A DNA stretch of 9,669 bases. Source: Bacillota bacterium. GTDB taxonomy: Bacteria > Bacillota > Clostridia > Oscillospirales > Oscillospiraceae. The position numbers were made by a program, and so were the translations under genes. The notes under the pieces were generated by a model. It had not been told where the DNA came from and did not search any database. It worked only from the letters and a program-made list of their open reading frames with translations. Within the stretch, counting starts at the first letter, position 1, and each line of letters starts with the position of its first letter. Positions 1 to 6,761 of this stretch are shown here, piece by piece. The stretch lies in NCBI GenBank assembly GCA_017861415.1, contig JAGFXS010000047.1, forward strand, positions 1 to 9,669, given 5' to 3'.

Positions 1-593
1 AGCTCGTGGGGCATCTCATCCAGGGTTTTTCCTGTAAATGATGAGTTTAATAATGTATTCAGCAATGGCAGCTGCAGATCGGAGAGGGCTTCCGGCAGTC
101 GCAGCAGCTTAGTTCGCGCCGCCTGGGTGTTGGTGAGAACCACCACAATAAAACTGTCCTGCTCTATGGACAATAATTCAAAACGGCTGATACTTACTTT
201 AGCACTACCTCTTGTTAGAGCAAACGTGGGATAGCGGGTGATTTGTGAGATCACCTTCCCAGCCTCAGTCATCACCTGATCCATCTCCCGGATTTTTAAA
301 TGCAGGGCTTCATTCATGCTCTGGGTTTCCTGCATAGTCAGGCGGTGTTCTTCCATCAGCTCGTTCACATAGATTCGATAGCCTAGGGGTGAGGGAATTC
401 GTCCGGCGGATGTGTGGGGCTGCTCTAGGAGACCCATAGACTCCAGCTCCGCCATCTCATTGCGAATGGTAGCGGAAGACACCTTCAGCCCGCTGGTTTC
501 CATGATGGTCTTAGAACCGACAGGTTCCGCCGTCTGAATGTAGTTCTCAACTACGGCACGCAGGATTTTCTTCTTGCGGTCGGACAGTTCCAT
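1..593 (-). CDS. hrcA: Heat-inducible transcription repressor HrcA (C-terminus cut by window edge)
   Basis: HrcA represses class I heat-shock operons by binding CIRCE operators; its folding depends on GroEL, so misfolded-protein load relieves repression. Reading from the ATG at 593, 197 codons are open to the window edge, while the family is usually about 340 residues, so roughly 60% is present. The N-terminal winged-helix region (about residues 1-80) carries the family signature: SSATIRNEMAELE at 39-51, then GLLEQPHTSAGRIPS at 54-68 and GYRIYV. The start is supported by a purine-rich AGGGGGGGAAGG just upstream and a CIRCE element 14 nt further up. In Firmicutes hrcA usually heads grpE-dnaK-dnaJ, which would lie left of this window. 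Regulation is probably autogenous through the adjacent CIRCE. Family assignment is very secure; the rest of the protein cannot be judged. Confidence 0.96.
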   Translation of the reverse strand, partial: MELSDRKKKILRAVVENYIQTAEPVGSKTIMETSGLKVSSATIRNEMAELESMGLLEQPHTSAGRIPSPLGYRIYVNELMEEHRLTMQETQSMNEALHLKIREMDQVMTEAGKVISQITRYPTFALTRGSAKVSISRFELLSIEQDSFIVVVLTNTQAARTKLLRLPEALSDLQLPLLNTLLNSSFTGKTLDEMPHE

Positions 594-606
594 TTCCTTC
601 CCCCCC

Positions 607-643
607 TAGCTTTAGCACTCGATGTTCTCGAGTGCTAAAGCTA
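607..643 (-). promoter_or_regulatory. CIRCE operator (HrcA binding site) in front of hrcA
   Basis: The core TTAGCACTC (612-620), a 9-bp spacer and GAGTGCTAA (630-638) match the CIRCE consensus exactly. The perfect inverted repeat extends to 14-bp arms, 607-620 and 630-643. It lies between the hrcA -10 box and the start codon, and covers the expected transcription start (about 636), so bound HrcA should block hrcA-operon transcription. The element is symmetric and could also affect the divergent plus-strand gene, but it is about 190 bp from that start. Confidence 0.97.
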
Positions 644-671
644 CTCTACCACTTTGTATATCCGATGTCAA
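643..671 (-). promoter_or_regulatory. SigA-type promoter of hrcA
   Basis: Read on the minus strand there is a perfect -35 TTGACA (671-666), a 17-bp spacer and a -10 TAGAGT (648-643). The -10 abuts the CIRCE palindrome, which is the arrangement expected for HrcA repression. The -10 differs from TATAAT at two positions. Confidence 0.85.
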
Positions 672-732
672 GAGGCGTGAAGGAAAATTGAGGACTCTCA
701 ATTAAAATTCATTTTCCAGACATAATTACCCC

Positions 733-761
733 TGTTCATTCCCGCCTGGCGGCAGTATAAT
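733..761 (+). promoter_or_regulatory. Possible promoter for the membrane protein / GNAT pair
   Basis: A perfect -10 TATAAT (756-761) lies 17 bp after a weak -35-like TGTTCA (733-738), about 70 bp before the ATG at 832. The spacer holds an 11-bp palindrome, CCGCC-t-GGCGG (742-752), where a repressor could act. The -10 is good and the -35 poor, so this is a moderate call. Confidence 0.45.
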
Positions 762-831
762 GGGTCAAGTGAAAGTTTTGCTCCCCCGGGGCATTTTTCC
801 TTTCAGCCGCTAGTTACCAGGGAGGGATTTG

Positions 832-1680
832 ATGACCTATGCCGTGTTTTGTGAAGGAATTCTGCTGTTTTACTGCTATGCTTTCTTAGGCTGGTGTGCA
901 GAGGTTTCCTATCACGCCGTCATAACAGGCAGATTTGTCAACCGCGGCTTTCTGAATGGTCCCTTATGCCCCATTTACGGCTTCGGGGTCATGGCGGTCA
1001 TTCTTCTGCTGTCGCCCTTTCAAGAAAACGGATTACTCCTCTTTTTCGCTTCACTGATCCTTACCAGCATATTGGAGTTTTTCACTGGCTTTCTTCTGGA
1101 AAAGCTGTTCCATGCCCGCTGGTGGGATTATTCTCAGGAGCCTTTCCATCTGGGTCCCTATGTCTGCCTGCGATTCTCCCTCCTCTGGGGGTTTGCCTGT
1201 GTCTTCGTAGTGCAGTTGCTGCATCCATTCTTCATTTCCCTGATCGCCTTTCTTCCCTTGTGGCTACAGGCCATCCTTCTGTCCATACTCTCGGCGGGCT
1301 TGATTGTGGATCTGTGGGCAACCGTGGCATCCGTCACCAAGATGTTCCGCTATTTAGTTCAACTGGATAGCCTCTCTCAGGAAATTCATCACCTGTCCAA
1401 TCGTCTCGGGGAGAAAATTAGCGATTCTACTCTGGAGCTTTTAGAGCGGCAAAAGCAGAGCAAGGAGCGCCTGTCGGAATACAAAGAGCACCTGGAGGAA
1501 CGCCGCGAGCAGCTGATAAGCCGTCTTGAAGAGCGTCGAGAGAGTTTCCGCCTGAGCCTTGCGCAGCTTCCGCGGAGCCATCGCCGCCTGCTGAGAGCCT
1601 TTCCCTCTCTGCAGTCCATTGCCCATCCTCACATTTTGAAGATACTCCGGGATAGCTTTGAGCATCGTAAAAAGGATTAA
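832..1680 (+). CDS. CmpB-like multi-pass membrane protein (PF06541 family, putative ABC-transporter type IV) with C-terminal coiled coil
   Basis: This is a 282-residue protein of unproven function, common in Clostridia. About five hydrophobic segments are visible, near residues 5-27, 46-62, 67-90, 112-131 and 135-170. Conserved family stretches are AFLGWCAEV (18-25), NRGFLNGPLCPIYGFG (37-52) and RWWDYS (96-101). From about 175 to 260 the chain turns highly charged (KQSKERLSEYKEHLEERREQ region), a likely cytoplasmic coiled coil. No ATPase domain is present here or next door, so the 'ABC transporter' family name is not supported by context. I chose the ATG at 832 over the TTG codon at 829 because GGGAGGG (820-826) is well placed for it. 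It is divergent from hrcA and followed 67 nt later by a GNAT gene. Family membership is likely; substrate and role are unknown. Confidence 0.8.
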   Translation: MTYAVFCEGILLFYCYAFLGWCAEVSYHAVITGRFVNRGFLNGPLCPIYGFGVMAVILLLSPFQENGLLLFFASLILTSILEFFTGFLLEKLFHARWWDYSQEPFHLGPYVCLRFSLLWGFACVFVVQLLHPFFISLIAFLPLWLQAILLSILSAGLIVDLWATVASVTKMFRYLVQLDSLSQEIHHLSNRLGEKISDSTLELLERQKQSKERLSEYKEHLEERREQLISRLEERRESFRLSLAQLPRSHRRLLRAFPSLQSIAHPHILKILRDSFEHRKKD

Positions 1681-1747
1681 TTCCCTCGCCTTTTATGGGC
1701 ATCCGCACTGGCACATCTATATTGATTGCAGAAAGGACTGACGTAAG

Positions 1748-2197
1748 ATGGAAATTCGAGCTGCTGTTCCAGGGGACGAATCGGCTGTAGTAAGCTGTGT
1801 CAACGAAGCCTTCTCGCCCTACATCCCACTGATCGGGCTGACACCCGGCCCCATGCTGGAGGACTATCATGCTGCCCTTCAGAACCACCCTCTGTTTGTT
1901 GCCATTGCGGATGATCTTCCGGTGGGTGTGGTTCTCCTAAAGGATGCACCGGGAGAGGATTATATGTGGCTGGATGTTCTGGCCACCCGAACCGCTGTTC
2001 GTGGCCGCGGCATTGGCCAAGCCTTGATTGCTTTCAGCGAGGACTATATGCGCAGCCAGGGTAAACAGGAATGCCGCCTCTATACCCATGTAAAGTATCA
2101 GCACTCCATCGACCTCTACCAGTACCTTGGCTATGAAATCACCCATAGAATCCAAGAGTACGGCTATGACCGTTATTACATGCGAAAACTACTTTAA
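1748..2197 (+). CDS. GNAT-family N-acetyltransferase
   Basis: The 149-residue protein has the GNAT fold pattern. It has an N-terminal β-α unit (MEIRAAVPGDESAVVSCVNEAF) and a β4 strand (DYMWLDVLAT, 71-80). Motif A is RGRGIG (85-90) and binds the pyrophosphate of acetyl-CoA. A C-terminal LYQYLGYEI (123-131) is typical of small-molecule GNATs. The length is usual for a stand-alone single-domain enzyme. The ATG is preceded by GAAAGGA with a slightly long 10-nt spacing. It lies 67 nt after the membrane protein and shares its strand, so cotranscription is plausible, and a strong terminator follows 17 nt after the stop. The substrate (amine, peptide or antibiotic) cannot be read from the sequence. 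Confidence 0.9.
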   Translation: MEIRAAVPGDESAVVSCVNEAFSPYIPLIGLTPGPMLEDYHAALQNHPLFVAIADDLPVGVVLLKDAPGEDYMWLDVLATRTAVRGRGIGQALIAFSEDYMRSQGKQECRLYTHVKYQHSIDLYQYLGYEITHRIQEYGYDRYYMRKLL

Positions 2198-2214
2198 ACT
2201 GCCGTTTAAGAAAA

Positions 2215-2247
2215 GCACCCCGTCAGCGCCATAGCCTGACGGGGTGC
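2215..2247. terminator. Bidirectional Rho-independent terminator between converging genes
   Basis: A perfect 12-bp GC-rich stem (2215-2226 with 2236-2247) encloses a 9-nt loop. On the plus strand it is followed by CTTTTATTATTT and serves the GNAT gene. On the minus strand it is followed by TTTTCTTAAA and serves ridA, whose stop lies 65 nt upstream. Confidence 0.93.
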
Positions 2248-2311
2248 CTTTTATTATTTAATACTATGCTGCTTAGTTTTAATTTTATAAACCCAGCCAG
2301 CGGACATCCCA

Positions 2312-2683
2312 TCAGCGCACAGCAATGCACTCAATCTCCACTTTTGCCCCTTTGGGGATGGCCGCCACTTGCACGCAGCTTCTGGCAGGGTAGGGCTGCT
2401 GGAAGAAGGACGCGTATACCTCATTCATTGCGGCAAATTCCCCTAGGTCGGAGAGAAACACCAGAGTCTTTACCACGTTGTCCATGGACAGGCCGGCGGC
2501 CTCCAGGACGGCCTTTGCATTATTCAATGCCTGAGCAGTCTGTTCTTCAATGGTGGCGGGAATTTCCCCGGTTTGGGGGTTTACTGGAATCTGTCCCGAT
2601 GTGTAGACCATATGACCCAGATCAATCCCCTGGGAATAGGGGCCAATGGCGGCGGGGGCCTTTTGTGTTTGGATTGCCTTCAT
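2312..2683 (-). CDS. ridA: RidA family 2-iminobutanoate/2-iminopropanoate deaminase
   Basis: RidA speeds hydrolysis of the enamine/imine intermediates released by PLP dehydratases such as IlvA, giving 2-oxobutyrate or pyruvate plus ammonia and preventing damage to other PLP enzymes. The 123-residue length fits the trimeric YjgF/YER057c/UK114 family. Visible signatures are GPYSQG (14-19), YTSGQIP (27-33), and RSCVQVAAIPKGAKVEIECIA (101-121). The latter includes the substrate carboxylate-binding Arg101 and the Cys/Glu positions characteristic of active RidA rather than Rid2-7 relatives. The ATG has AAAGGAGG 8 nt upstream. It starts 45 nt after ilvA on the same strand, so it is almost certainly expressed from the same T-box-controlled transcript. 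That places the detoxifying enzyme directly with its source. Confidence 0.95.
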   Translation of the reverse strand: MKAIQTQKAPAAIGPYSQGIDLGHMVYTSGQIPVNPQTGEIPATIEEQTAQALNNAKAVLEAAGLSMDNVVKTLVFLSDLGEFAAMNEVYASFFQQPYPARSCVQVAAIPKGAKVEIECIAVR

Positions 2684-2728
2684 CTGTAGTTCCTCCTTTA
2701 TATTCAGCAGCGTTGACTGTTTATATGA

Positions 2729-3931
2729 TTACATAAAGCGGACAATATGGAAGCCCGCGCTGGAAAGCTCATGCTTGATTTGATTAATCTGATCAAAATC
2801 CCGGGTTTCCATGCCGATAGTCAAAAAGCAGCTGGCTATGGCCATGTTAGCGTCACCCCGTTCGTGGTGTACGCTCACCACATTGCCACCGCAACGGGAG
2901 ATGATCTGGCTGACTCCCAGCAGTTGACCGGGCTTATCCTCCAGGGCGATCTGCAAAGTAGCGTTCCGCCCGCTGGTGACAAGTCCGCGGGTGATCACCC
3001 GTGAAAGGATATTCACATCAATATTTCCGCCGGATACCAGACAGACCACCTTCTGTCCCTTAATGGGCAGCTTATCGAAGAGCGCCGCGGCGACGCCTAC
3101 AGCCCCTGCGCCTTCTGCAATAAGCTTCTGCTTCTCAATCAAAGCTAGGATTGCGGCGGCAATTTCGTCCTCAGTAACGCAGACAATGTCGTCCACATAT
3201 TCCTGCACCATGGGGAAGGTGATGTCACCGGGATGCTTCACGGCGATGCCGTCGGCAAAGGTGGGCACTCCATCTAGGGTAACGGCAGAGCCCTGCTCCC
3301 AGCTCCGAAGCATACTAGGAGCCATAGCCGCCTGAACACCATATACTTTGATTCTCGGATTTAAGTTTTTAATGGCGTAGGCCACCCCAGAGATCAGTCC
3401 GCCGCCGCCGATGGGAACCAGCACCGCCTCCACATCCGCCAGCTGCTCTAATATCTCAAGGCCAATGGTGCCCTGGCCGGCGATCACCTCATCGTCATCA
3501 AAGGGATGGATGAAGGTGGCCCCTGTCTCCGCCTGAAGCTTGCAGGCATGGGCGTAGGCCTCGTCATAGGTTCCCTGCACCAAGACCACCTCGGCCCCCA
3601 GGCGCTTTGTGGCCTCCACCTTACTGATGGGCGCTCCATCGGGCATGCAGACCACGCTGCGGATACCCATTTCGGTAGCGGCCAAGGCCACGCCCTGGGC
3701 GTGGTTTCCTGCGCTGCAGGCGATGATCCCTGCGCGCTTCTGCTCCTCTGAGAGCTGACTGATTTTATAGTAGGCACCCCGCAGCTTGAAGCTGCCGGTC
3801 TTCTGCAAATTTTCCGTCTTCAAGAAAATCTGCGCGTTGGCTCCCAGATTGACCGCCTCAATGAGGTCGGTTCTCCGGGCAACGCCCTTGAGCACGAAGG
3901 CTGCATGGTAGATTTTATCCAGTGTGACCAT
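2729..3931 (-). CDS. ilvA: Threonine ammonia-lyase (threonine deaminase), medium ACT-domain form
   Basis: This PLP enzyme converts threonine to 2-oxobutyrate and ammonia, the first committed step toward isoleucine; such enzymes often also act on serine. The 400 residues comprise a fold-type II catalytic part and one C-terminal ACT domain (about 325-400). PLP Lys49 lies in KTGSFKLRG. The substrate loop is SAGNHAQG (73-80), the phosphate-binding loop GGGGL (175-179), and SGGN (300-303) lies near the pyridine nitrogen. The length matches the roughly 400-residue form, not the roughly 500-residue E. coli IlvA with two ACT-like modules. TdcB-like catabolic enzymes also resemble it. The Ile-type T-box leader and the neighbouring ilv genes argue for a biosynthetic role. 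The start has AAGGAG upstream. ridA follows 45 nt later. Confidence 0.95.
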   Translation of the reverse strand: MVTLDKIYHAAFVLKGVARRTDLIEAVNLGANAQIFLKTENLQKTGSFKLRGAYYKISQLSEEQKRAGIIACSAGNHAQGVALAATEMGIRSVVCMPDGAPISKVEATKRLGAEVVLVQGTYDEAYAHACKLQAETGATFIHPFDDDEVIAGQGTIGLEILEQLADVEAVLVPIGGGGLISGVAYAIKNLNPRIKVYGVQAAMAPSMLRSWEQGSAVTLDGVPTFADGIAVKHPGDITFPMVQEYVDDIVCVTEDEIAAAILALIEKQKLIAEGAGAVGVAAALFDKLPIKGQKVVCLVSGGNIDVNILSRVITRGLVTSGRNATLQIALEDKPGQLLGVSQIISRCGGNVVSVHHERGDANMAIASCFLTIGMETRDFDQINQIKHELSSAGFHIVRFM

Positions 3932-3957
3932 AGTAACTACTCCTTTTCCGGCGAGTG

Positions 3958-3997
3958 AAAAACAGTCTCCGCCTCTTACTATAAGAGACGAAGACTG
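3958..3997 (-). terminator. Regulated intrinsic terminator of the T-box leader
   Basis: On the minus strand a 16-bp stem (3997-3982 with 3978-3963, two G-U pairs) has a 3-nt loop and runs into five T residues (3962-3958). Its 5' arm contains TCTC (3988-3985), which can instead pair with GAGA (4017-4014) of the T-box to form the antiterminator. The two states are therefore mutually exclusive. The ilvA start codon is 27 nt beyond the T-run. Confidence 0.93.
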
Positions 3998-4265
3998 TGC
4001 TCCGCGGTACCACTCTCATTGCCGCCGGGTGGCGGCCACTTTACGCGGGCATCTCCCGCCGGCCAGTAACGGTGCCTACCGGACCCGCTTACTACGTCCC
4101 CTTCGGGCGTTTCAGCCGGTCTGCTCTGAGGGGATTCGCCTGTCAGTTCCGGCACTGCTTTCCAGCAAACAGCAGCTCTCTGGAGCCGGTGGTTCCGACC
4201 GCCTGTCCTCATACAAACGCAATTTCACTTATGATGCGGCTCTTTATGCCGACATTGATATCTCA
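3958..4265 (-). promoter_or_regulatory. T-box riboswitch leader of ilvA-ridA, predicted tRNA-Ile sensor
   Basis: The conserved T-box GAGAGTGGTACCGCGG lies at 4017-4002, upstream of a terminator and ilvA. Stem I can be traced. The base helix is TGAGG (4211-4207) with CCTCA (4131-4127). The distal arm pairs CCGGC with GCCGG around the AG-bulge CCAGAGAG, and CTGCT/AGCAG closes the apical loop. On the 3' side of the specifier loop, ATC (4135-4133) stands one nucleotide before the base helix, the position of the codon in the glyQS leader, and reads isoleucine. The acceptor-end bulge is UGGU, complementary to ACCA, so it expects discriminator A73, as in tRNA-Ile. Shifting one base gives UCC (Ser), which I consider less likely. 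The 5' end is taken from the promoter and is approximate. Confidence 0.93.
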
Positions 4266-4271
4266 GCCATT

Positions 4272-4300
4272 ATCATAGCGAAGCCCCTGTCTTTTGTCAA
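4272..4300 (-). promoter_or_regulatory. SigA-type promoter of the T-box-ilvA-ridA unit
   Basis: Read on the minus strand: perfect -35 TTGACA (4300-4295), 17-bp spacer, -10 TATGAT (4277-4272). The start of transcription is expected near 4265. The -35 begins only 18 bp after the stop codon of the upstream ATPase gene, with just a weak 6-bp hairpin (4299-4319) and no T-run between them. Readthrough from the ilvCDE operon into the T-box is therefore possible. Confidence 0.85.
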
Positions 4301-4318
4301 GGGTTAAGGAGATACCCT

Positions 4319-5620
4319 TTACCGTTCTCCTGCCAGATAATTGATAAATTGTTGGGCTGTCCGCCCTGAGATACCCCCATGGCGCAGCTCCCATTTGTTG
4401 GCCTCCGCCAGTAGATCCTCCTCAGAGATAGAAATACCCTGGCGCTTTGCCAGCGTCCGGACAATAGTCTTGAATTCTTCCCGGCTAGGGGTGCTGTAAT
4501 TAATCTGCATCCCAAAGCGGCTGGAGAGGGACAGCTTTTCCTCCACCGTGTCAGACCGGTGAATCTCCCCGTTAAACTCCATGTCACCCCGATCTTTCCA
4601 AGTTTCGCGGATGAGATGCCGCCGGTTGGAGGTAGCGTAAAGGAGAAGATTTTCTGGCCGGGTCTCCACCCCGCCCTCGATGACGGCCTTTAAGAATTTG
4701 TATTCCACCTCATCCTCCTCAAAGGACAGATCATCGATGAGGATGACGAAGCGGTAGTTTCGGTTTTTCACAGCGGCAATCACCTGTGAAAGTGCGGTGA
4801 ACTGGTGCTTATATAGCTCAATCATCCGCAAACCGCGATCATAATACTCGTTAATCAGCGCCTTGACGCTGGAGGATTTCCCCGTGCCGCTGTCTCCATA
4901 CAGGAGAACATTATTGGCAGGGCGGCCCTCTAAAAATGCCTCGGTATTGTAGCGGAGACGCTCCTTTTGCAATTCGTAGCCCACCAAATCCACGAGACGG
5001 ATGCCATCGGTGTTATTGATGGGAAGAAAAGCAAGCCCATCCTCACCCGTCTGAATACGGAAGGCGCGGTTGGATCCAAAGAGGCCAACTCCCACATCCC
5101 GGTAATAATCGGTAAGATTTCGGAAAAAGTTGTTTCCCGAAGTCGCCGAACCCAGCAGCTGGGACAATTTCTGCACCTGTTCACTCACCGTTTTGTTGTA
5201 CCGCCGCTCCTTTTTGGGGATGGCGTGGTAGTTCTGCAAAATGGAGAAGCAGTCCAGGTTCAGCGCCTTTTCTATGGGGCCGAAGTCAAACTGAAACAGC
5301 TCCATAAAGGTTTGGCAGTCCTGTAGGGCAAAGTGCTCCACAGAGCCGCCCTGGCGGCCCATCCGCTCGCAGGTGAGACTAAAGGAGTTCTCCGTGGTCA
5401 TGAGCAAAAAGCTGAGATAGTTGTGCCACAGATTCTCATCAAACCCATTCTCTGTGGCCAGATCCAAAAGCCTTTTCACCTGGGTCAAAACTCGCCGCCG
5501 CAGAACGGTCTCCGGCTGGGAATCCTCCTCCCAGGCCCGGAACACCTCTGCCAGCTGCCCTAAAATACTCTCTTCCCCAATGCCGCTATAGAGCAGTAAC
5601 CTTGAATAGATACGGTGCAA
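4319..5620 (-). CDS. DUF815-family AAA+ ATPase
   Basis: The 433-residue protein has an uncharacterised mostly helical N-terminal half (about 1-215) and a C-terminal AAA+ module. Walker A is GDSGTGKS (242-249), Walker B FVILIDD (291-297), and a sensor-1-like Asn332 lies in LLLYATSNRRHLI. A conserved Arg368 in SSRFGM is a possible arginine finger, and SGR (418-420) sits at the sensor-2 position. The whole pattern matches PF05673/DUF815, whose biological function is unknown. The start is TTG at 5620: AAGGGGG stands 7 nt upstream, and the first in-frame ATG (residue 74) would lose conserved sequence. It begins 32 nt after the ilvE stop and is likely cotranscribed with ilvCDE. Whether it acts on branched-chain metabolism or is only a passenger cannot be told. 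Confidence 0.85.
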   Translation of the reverse strand: MHRIYSRLLLYSGIGEESILGQLAEVFRAWEEDSQPETVLRRRVLTQVKRLLDLATENGFDENLWHNYLSFLLMTTENSFSLTCERMGRQGGSVEHFALQDCQTFMELFQFDFGPIEKALNLDCFSILQNYHAIPKKERRYNKTVSEQVQKLSQLLGSATSGNNFFRNLTDYYRDVGVGLFGSNRAFRIQTGEDGLAFLPINNTDGIRLVDLVGYELQKERLRYNTEAFLEGRPANNVLLYGDSGTGKSSSVKALINEYYDRGLRMIELYKHQFTALSQVIAAVKNRNYRFVILIDDLSFEEDEVEYKFLKAVIEGGVETRPENLLLYATSNRRHLIRETWKDRGDMEFNGEIHRSDTVEEKLSLSSRFGMQINYSTPSREEFKTIVRTLAKRQGISISEEDLLAEANKWELRHGGISGRTAQQFINYLAGER

Positions 5621-5652
5621 TCCCTCGCCCCCTTGTCAGGCAATTTAACTTG

Positions 5653-6714
5653 TCAGACTTTGACTCTCCACCCAAACTTATCATCCAGCTTGCCCAGCTG
5701 AATGCCGGTTACGGTGTCATAAAGCTTTTGGCTAAGCTGGCCAATTTCTCCGCTGCCGATGACCATTACGTCATCCTTATACCGCAGCTTGCCCACAGGG
5801 GAGATAACAGCAGCGGTACCGGTGCCGAAGACCTCCTCCAGCTTCCCGGATTTCTGGGCCTCCAGCAGCTCATCCACAGAGATGAGACGTTCTTCGGTGG
5901 GAAGGCCCCACTCCTGACAGAGCGCGAGGACGGAATTTCGGGTGATACCGGGGAGAATGCTGCCGTTGAGCTGAGGCGTAACAATGGTGCCGTCAATCTT
6001 GAAGAAGATGTTCATCGCCCCGACTTCTTCCACATATTTGCGCTCTACGCCGTCTAGCCACAACACCTGGGCATAGCCCTCGTCGTGAGCCTTCACCTGT
6101 GCGGCCAGGCTGGCGGCGTAGTTGCCGCCGGTCTTAGCTGCACCCATGCCGCCCTTCACTGCCCGAACGTAATCGTCCTCAATCCAGATACTAACAGGGG
6201 CCAGGCCGCTTTCGTAGTAAGCGCCGCTGGGAGACAATATGACCATGAATAGAAAATTCTTGGAGATATCCACACCCAGATAAGGCTCCGTGGCAATGAT
6301 AAAAGGGCGGATGTACAGCGAGGTGCCTGGGTCAGTGGGAATCCAGTCCTCTTCCACCTGTACTAAGGCACGGATAGCCTGCACATAATCTTCTTCGGAA
6401 ACCTGGGGGATGCACAAACGATCATTCGTGGCATTCGTTCGCTTCGCGTTCATATCCGGACGGAAGAGATAGCTGCTACCATCCACACCCTTGTAAGCCT
6501 TGAGTCCTTCAAACATTTCCTGTCCATAGTGAAACACCATACAAGCTGGTGACAGGGTCAGATCACCGTAGGGGACGATGCGGGGATCGTGCCAACCCCG
6601 GCCAGCTGTGTAGTCCATGATAAACATGTGATCGGTAAAGACTTTGCCGAAGCCCAGCTTGCCCTGGGGTTTTTCCCTCGGTGCGGTGGTCTTAGTGATT
6701 TTGATATCCAGCAT
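5653..6714 (-). CDS. ilvE: Branched-chain amino acid aminotransferase
   Basis: This PLP fold-type IV enzyme transaminates the 2-oxo acids of isoleucine, valine and leucine with glutamate. The 353-residue length fits the larger BCAT form (bacterial/eukaryotic BCAT2-like, about 340-370). Signatures are YGQEMFEGLKAY (63-74), RPDMNAKR (85-92), YIRPFI (134-139), and AAKTGGNYAAS with the PLP Lys194. EEVGAMNIFF follows at 229-238 and GTGTAAVISPVG at 297-308. The reading frame is open for 48 more codons upstream. The ATG at 6714 is preferred because GAAGGAG stands 9 nt before it, the family begins there, and the extension would overlap ilvD. It starts 47 nt after ilvD and ends 32 nt before the DUF815 gene. 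Confidence 0.96.
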   Translation of the reverse strand: MLDIKITKTTAPREKPQGKLGFGKVFTDHMFIMDYTAGRGWHDPRIVPYGDLTLSPACMVFHYGQEMFEGLKAYKGVDGSSYLFRPDMNAKRTNATNDRLCIPQVSEEDYVQAIRALVQVEEDWIPTDPGTSLYIRPFIIATEPYLGVDISKNFLFMVILSPSGAYYESGLAPVSIWIEDDYVRAVKGGMGAAKTGGNYAASLAAQVKAHDEGYAQVLWLDGVERKYVEEVGAMNIFFKIDGTIVTPQLNGSILPGITRNSVLALCQEWGLPTEERLISVDELLEAQKSGKLEEVFGTGTAAVISPVGKLRYKDDVMVIGSGEIGQLSQKLYDTVTGIQLGKLDDKFGWRVKV

Positions 6715-6761
6715 GACTTCTATCTCCTTCCACGGCCGCTGCGGGTCGCTTCGTTCTAATA

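Noticed and set aside
2194..2209. Small inverted repeat TTAAAC-TGCC-GTTTAA at the GNAT stop codon
   Set aside because: The 6-bp AT-rich arms are short and sit beside a much stronger terminator, so no separate function is needed.
3924..4307. Plus-strand open frames through the ilvA leader
   Set aside because: They are the complement of the structured T-box leader and show no coding similarity or ribosome site.
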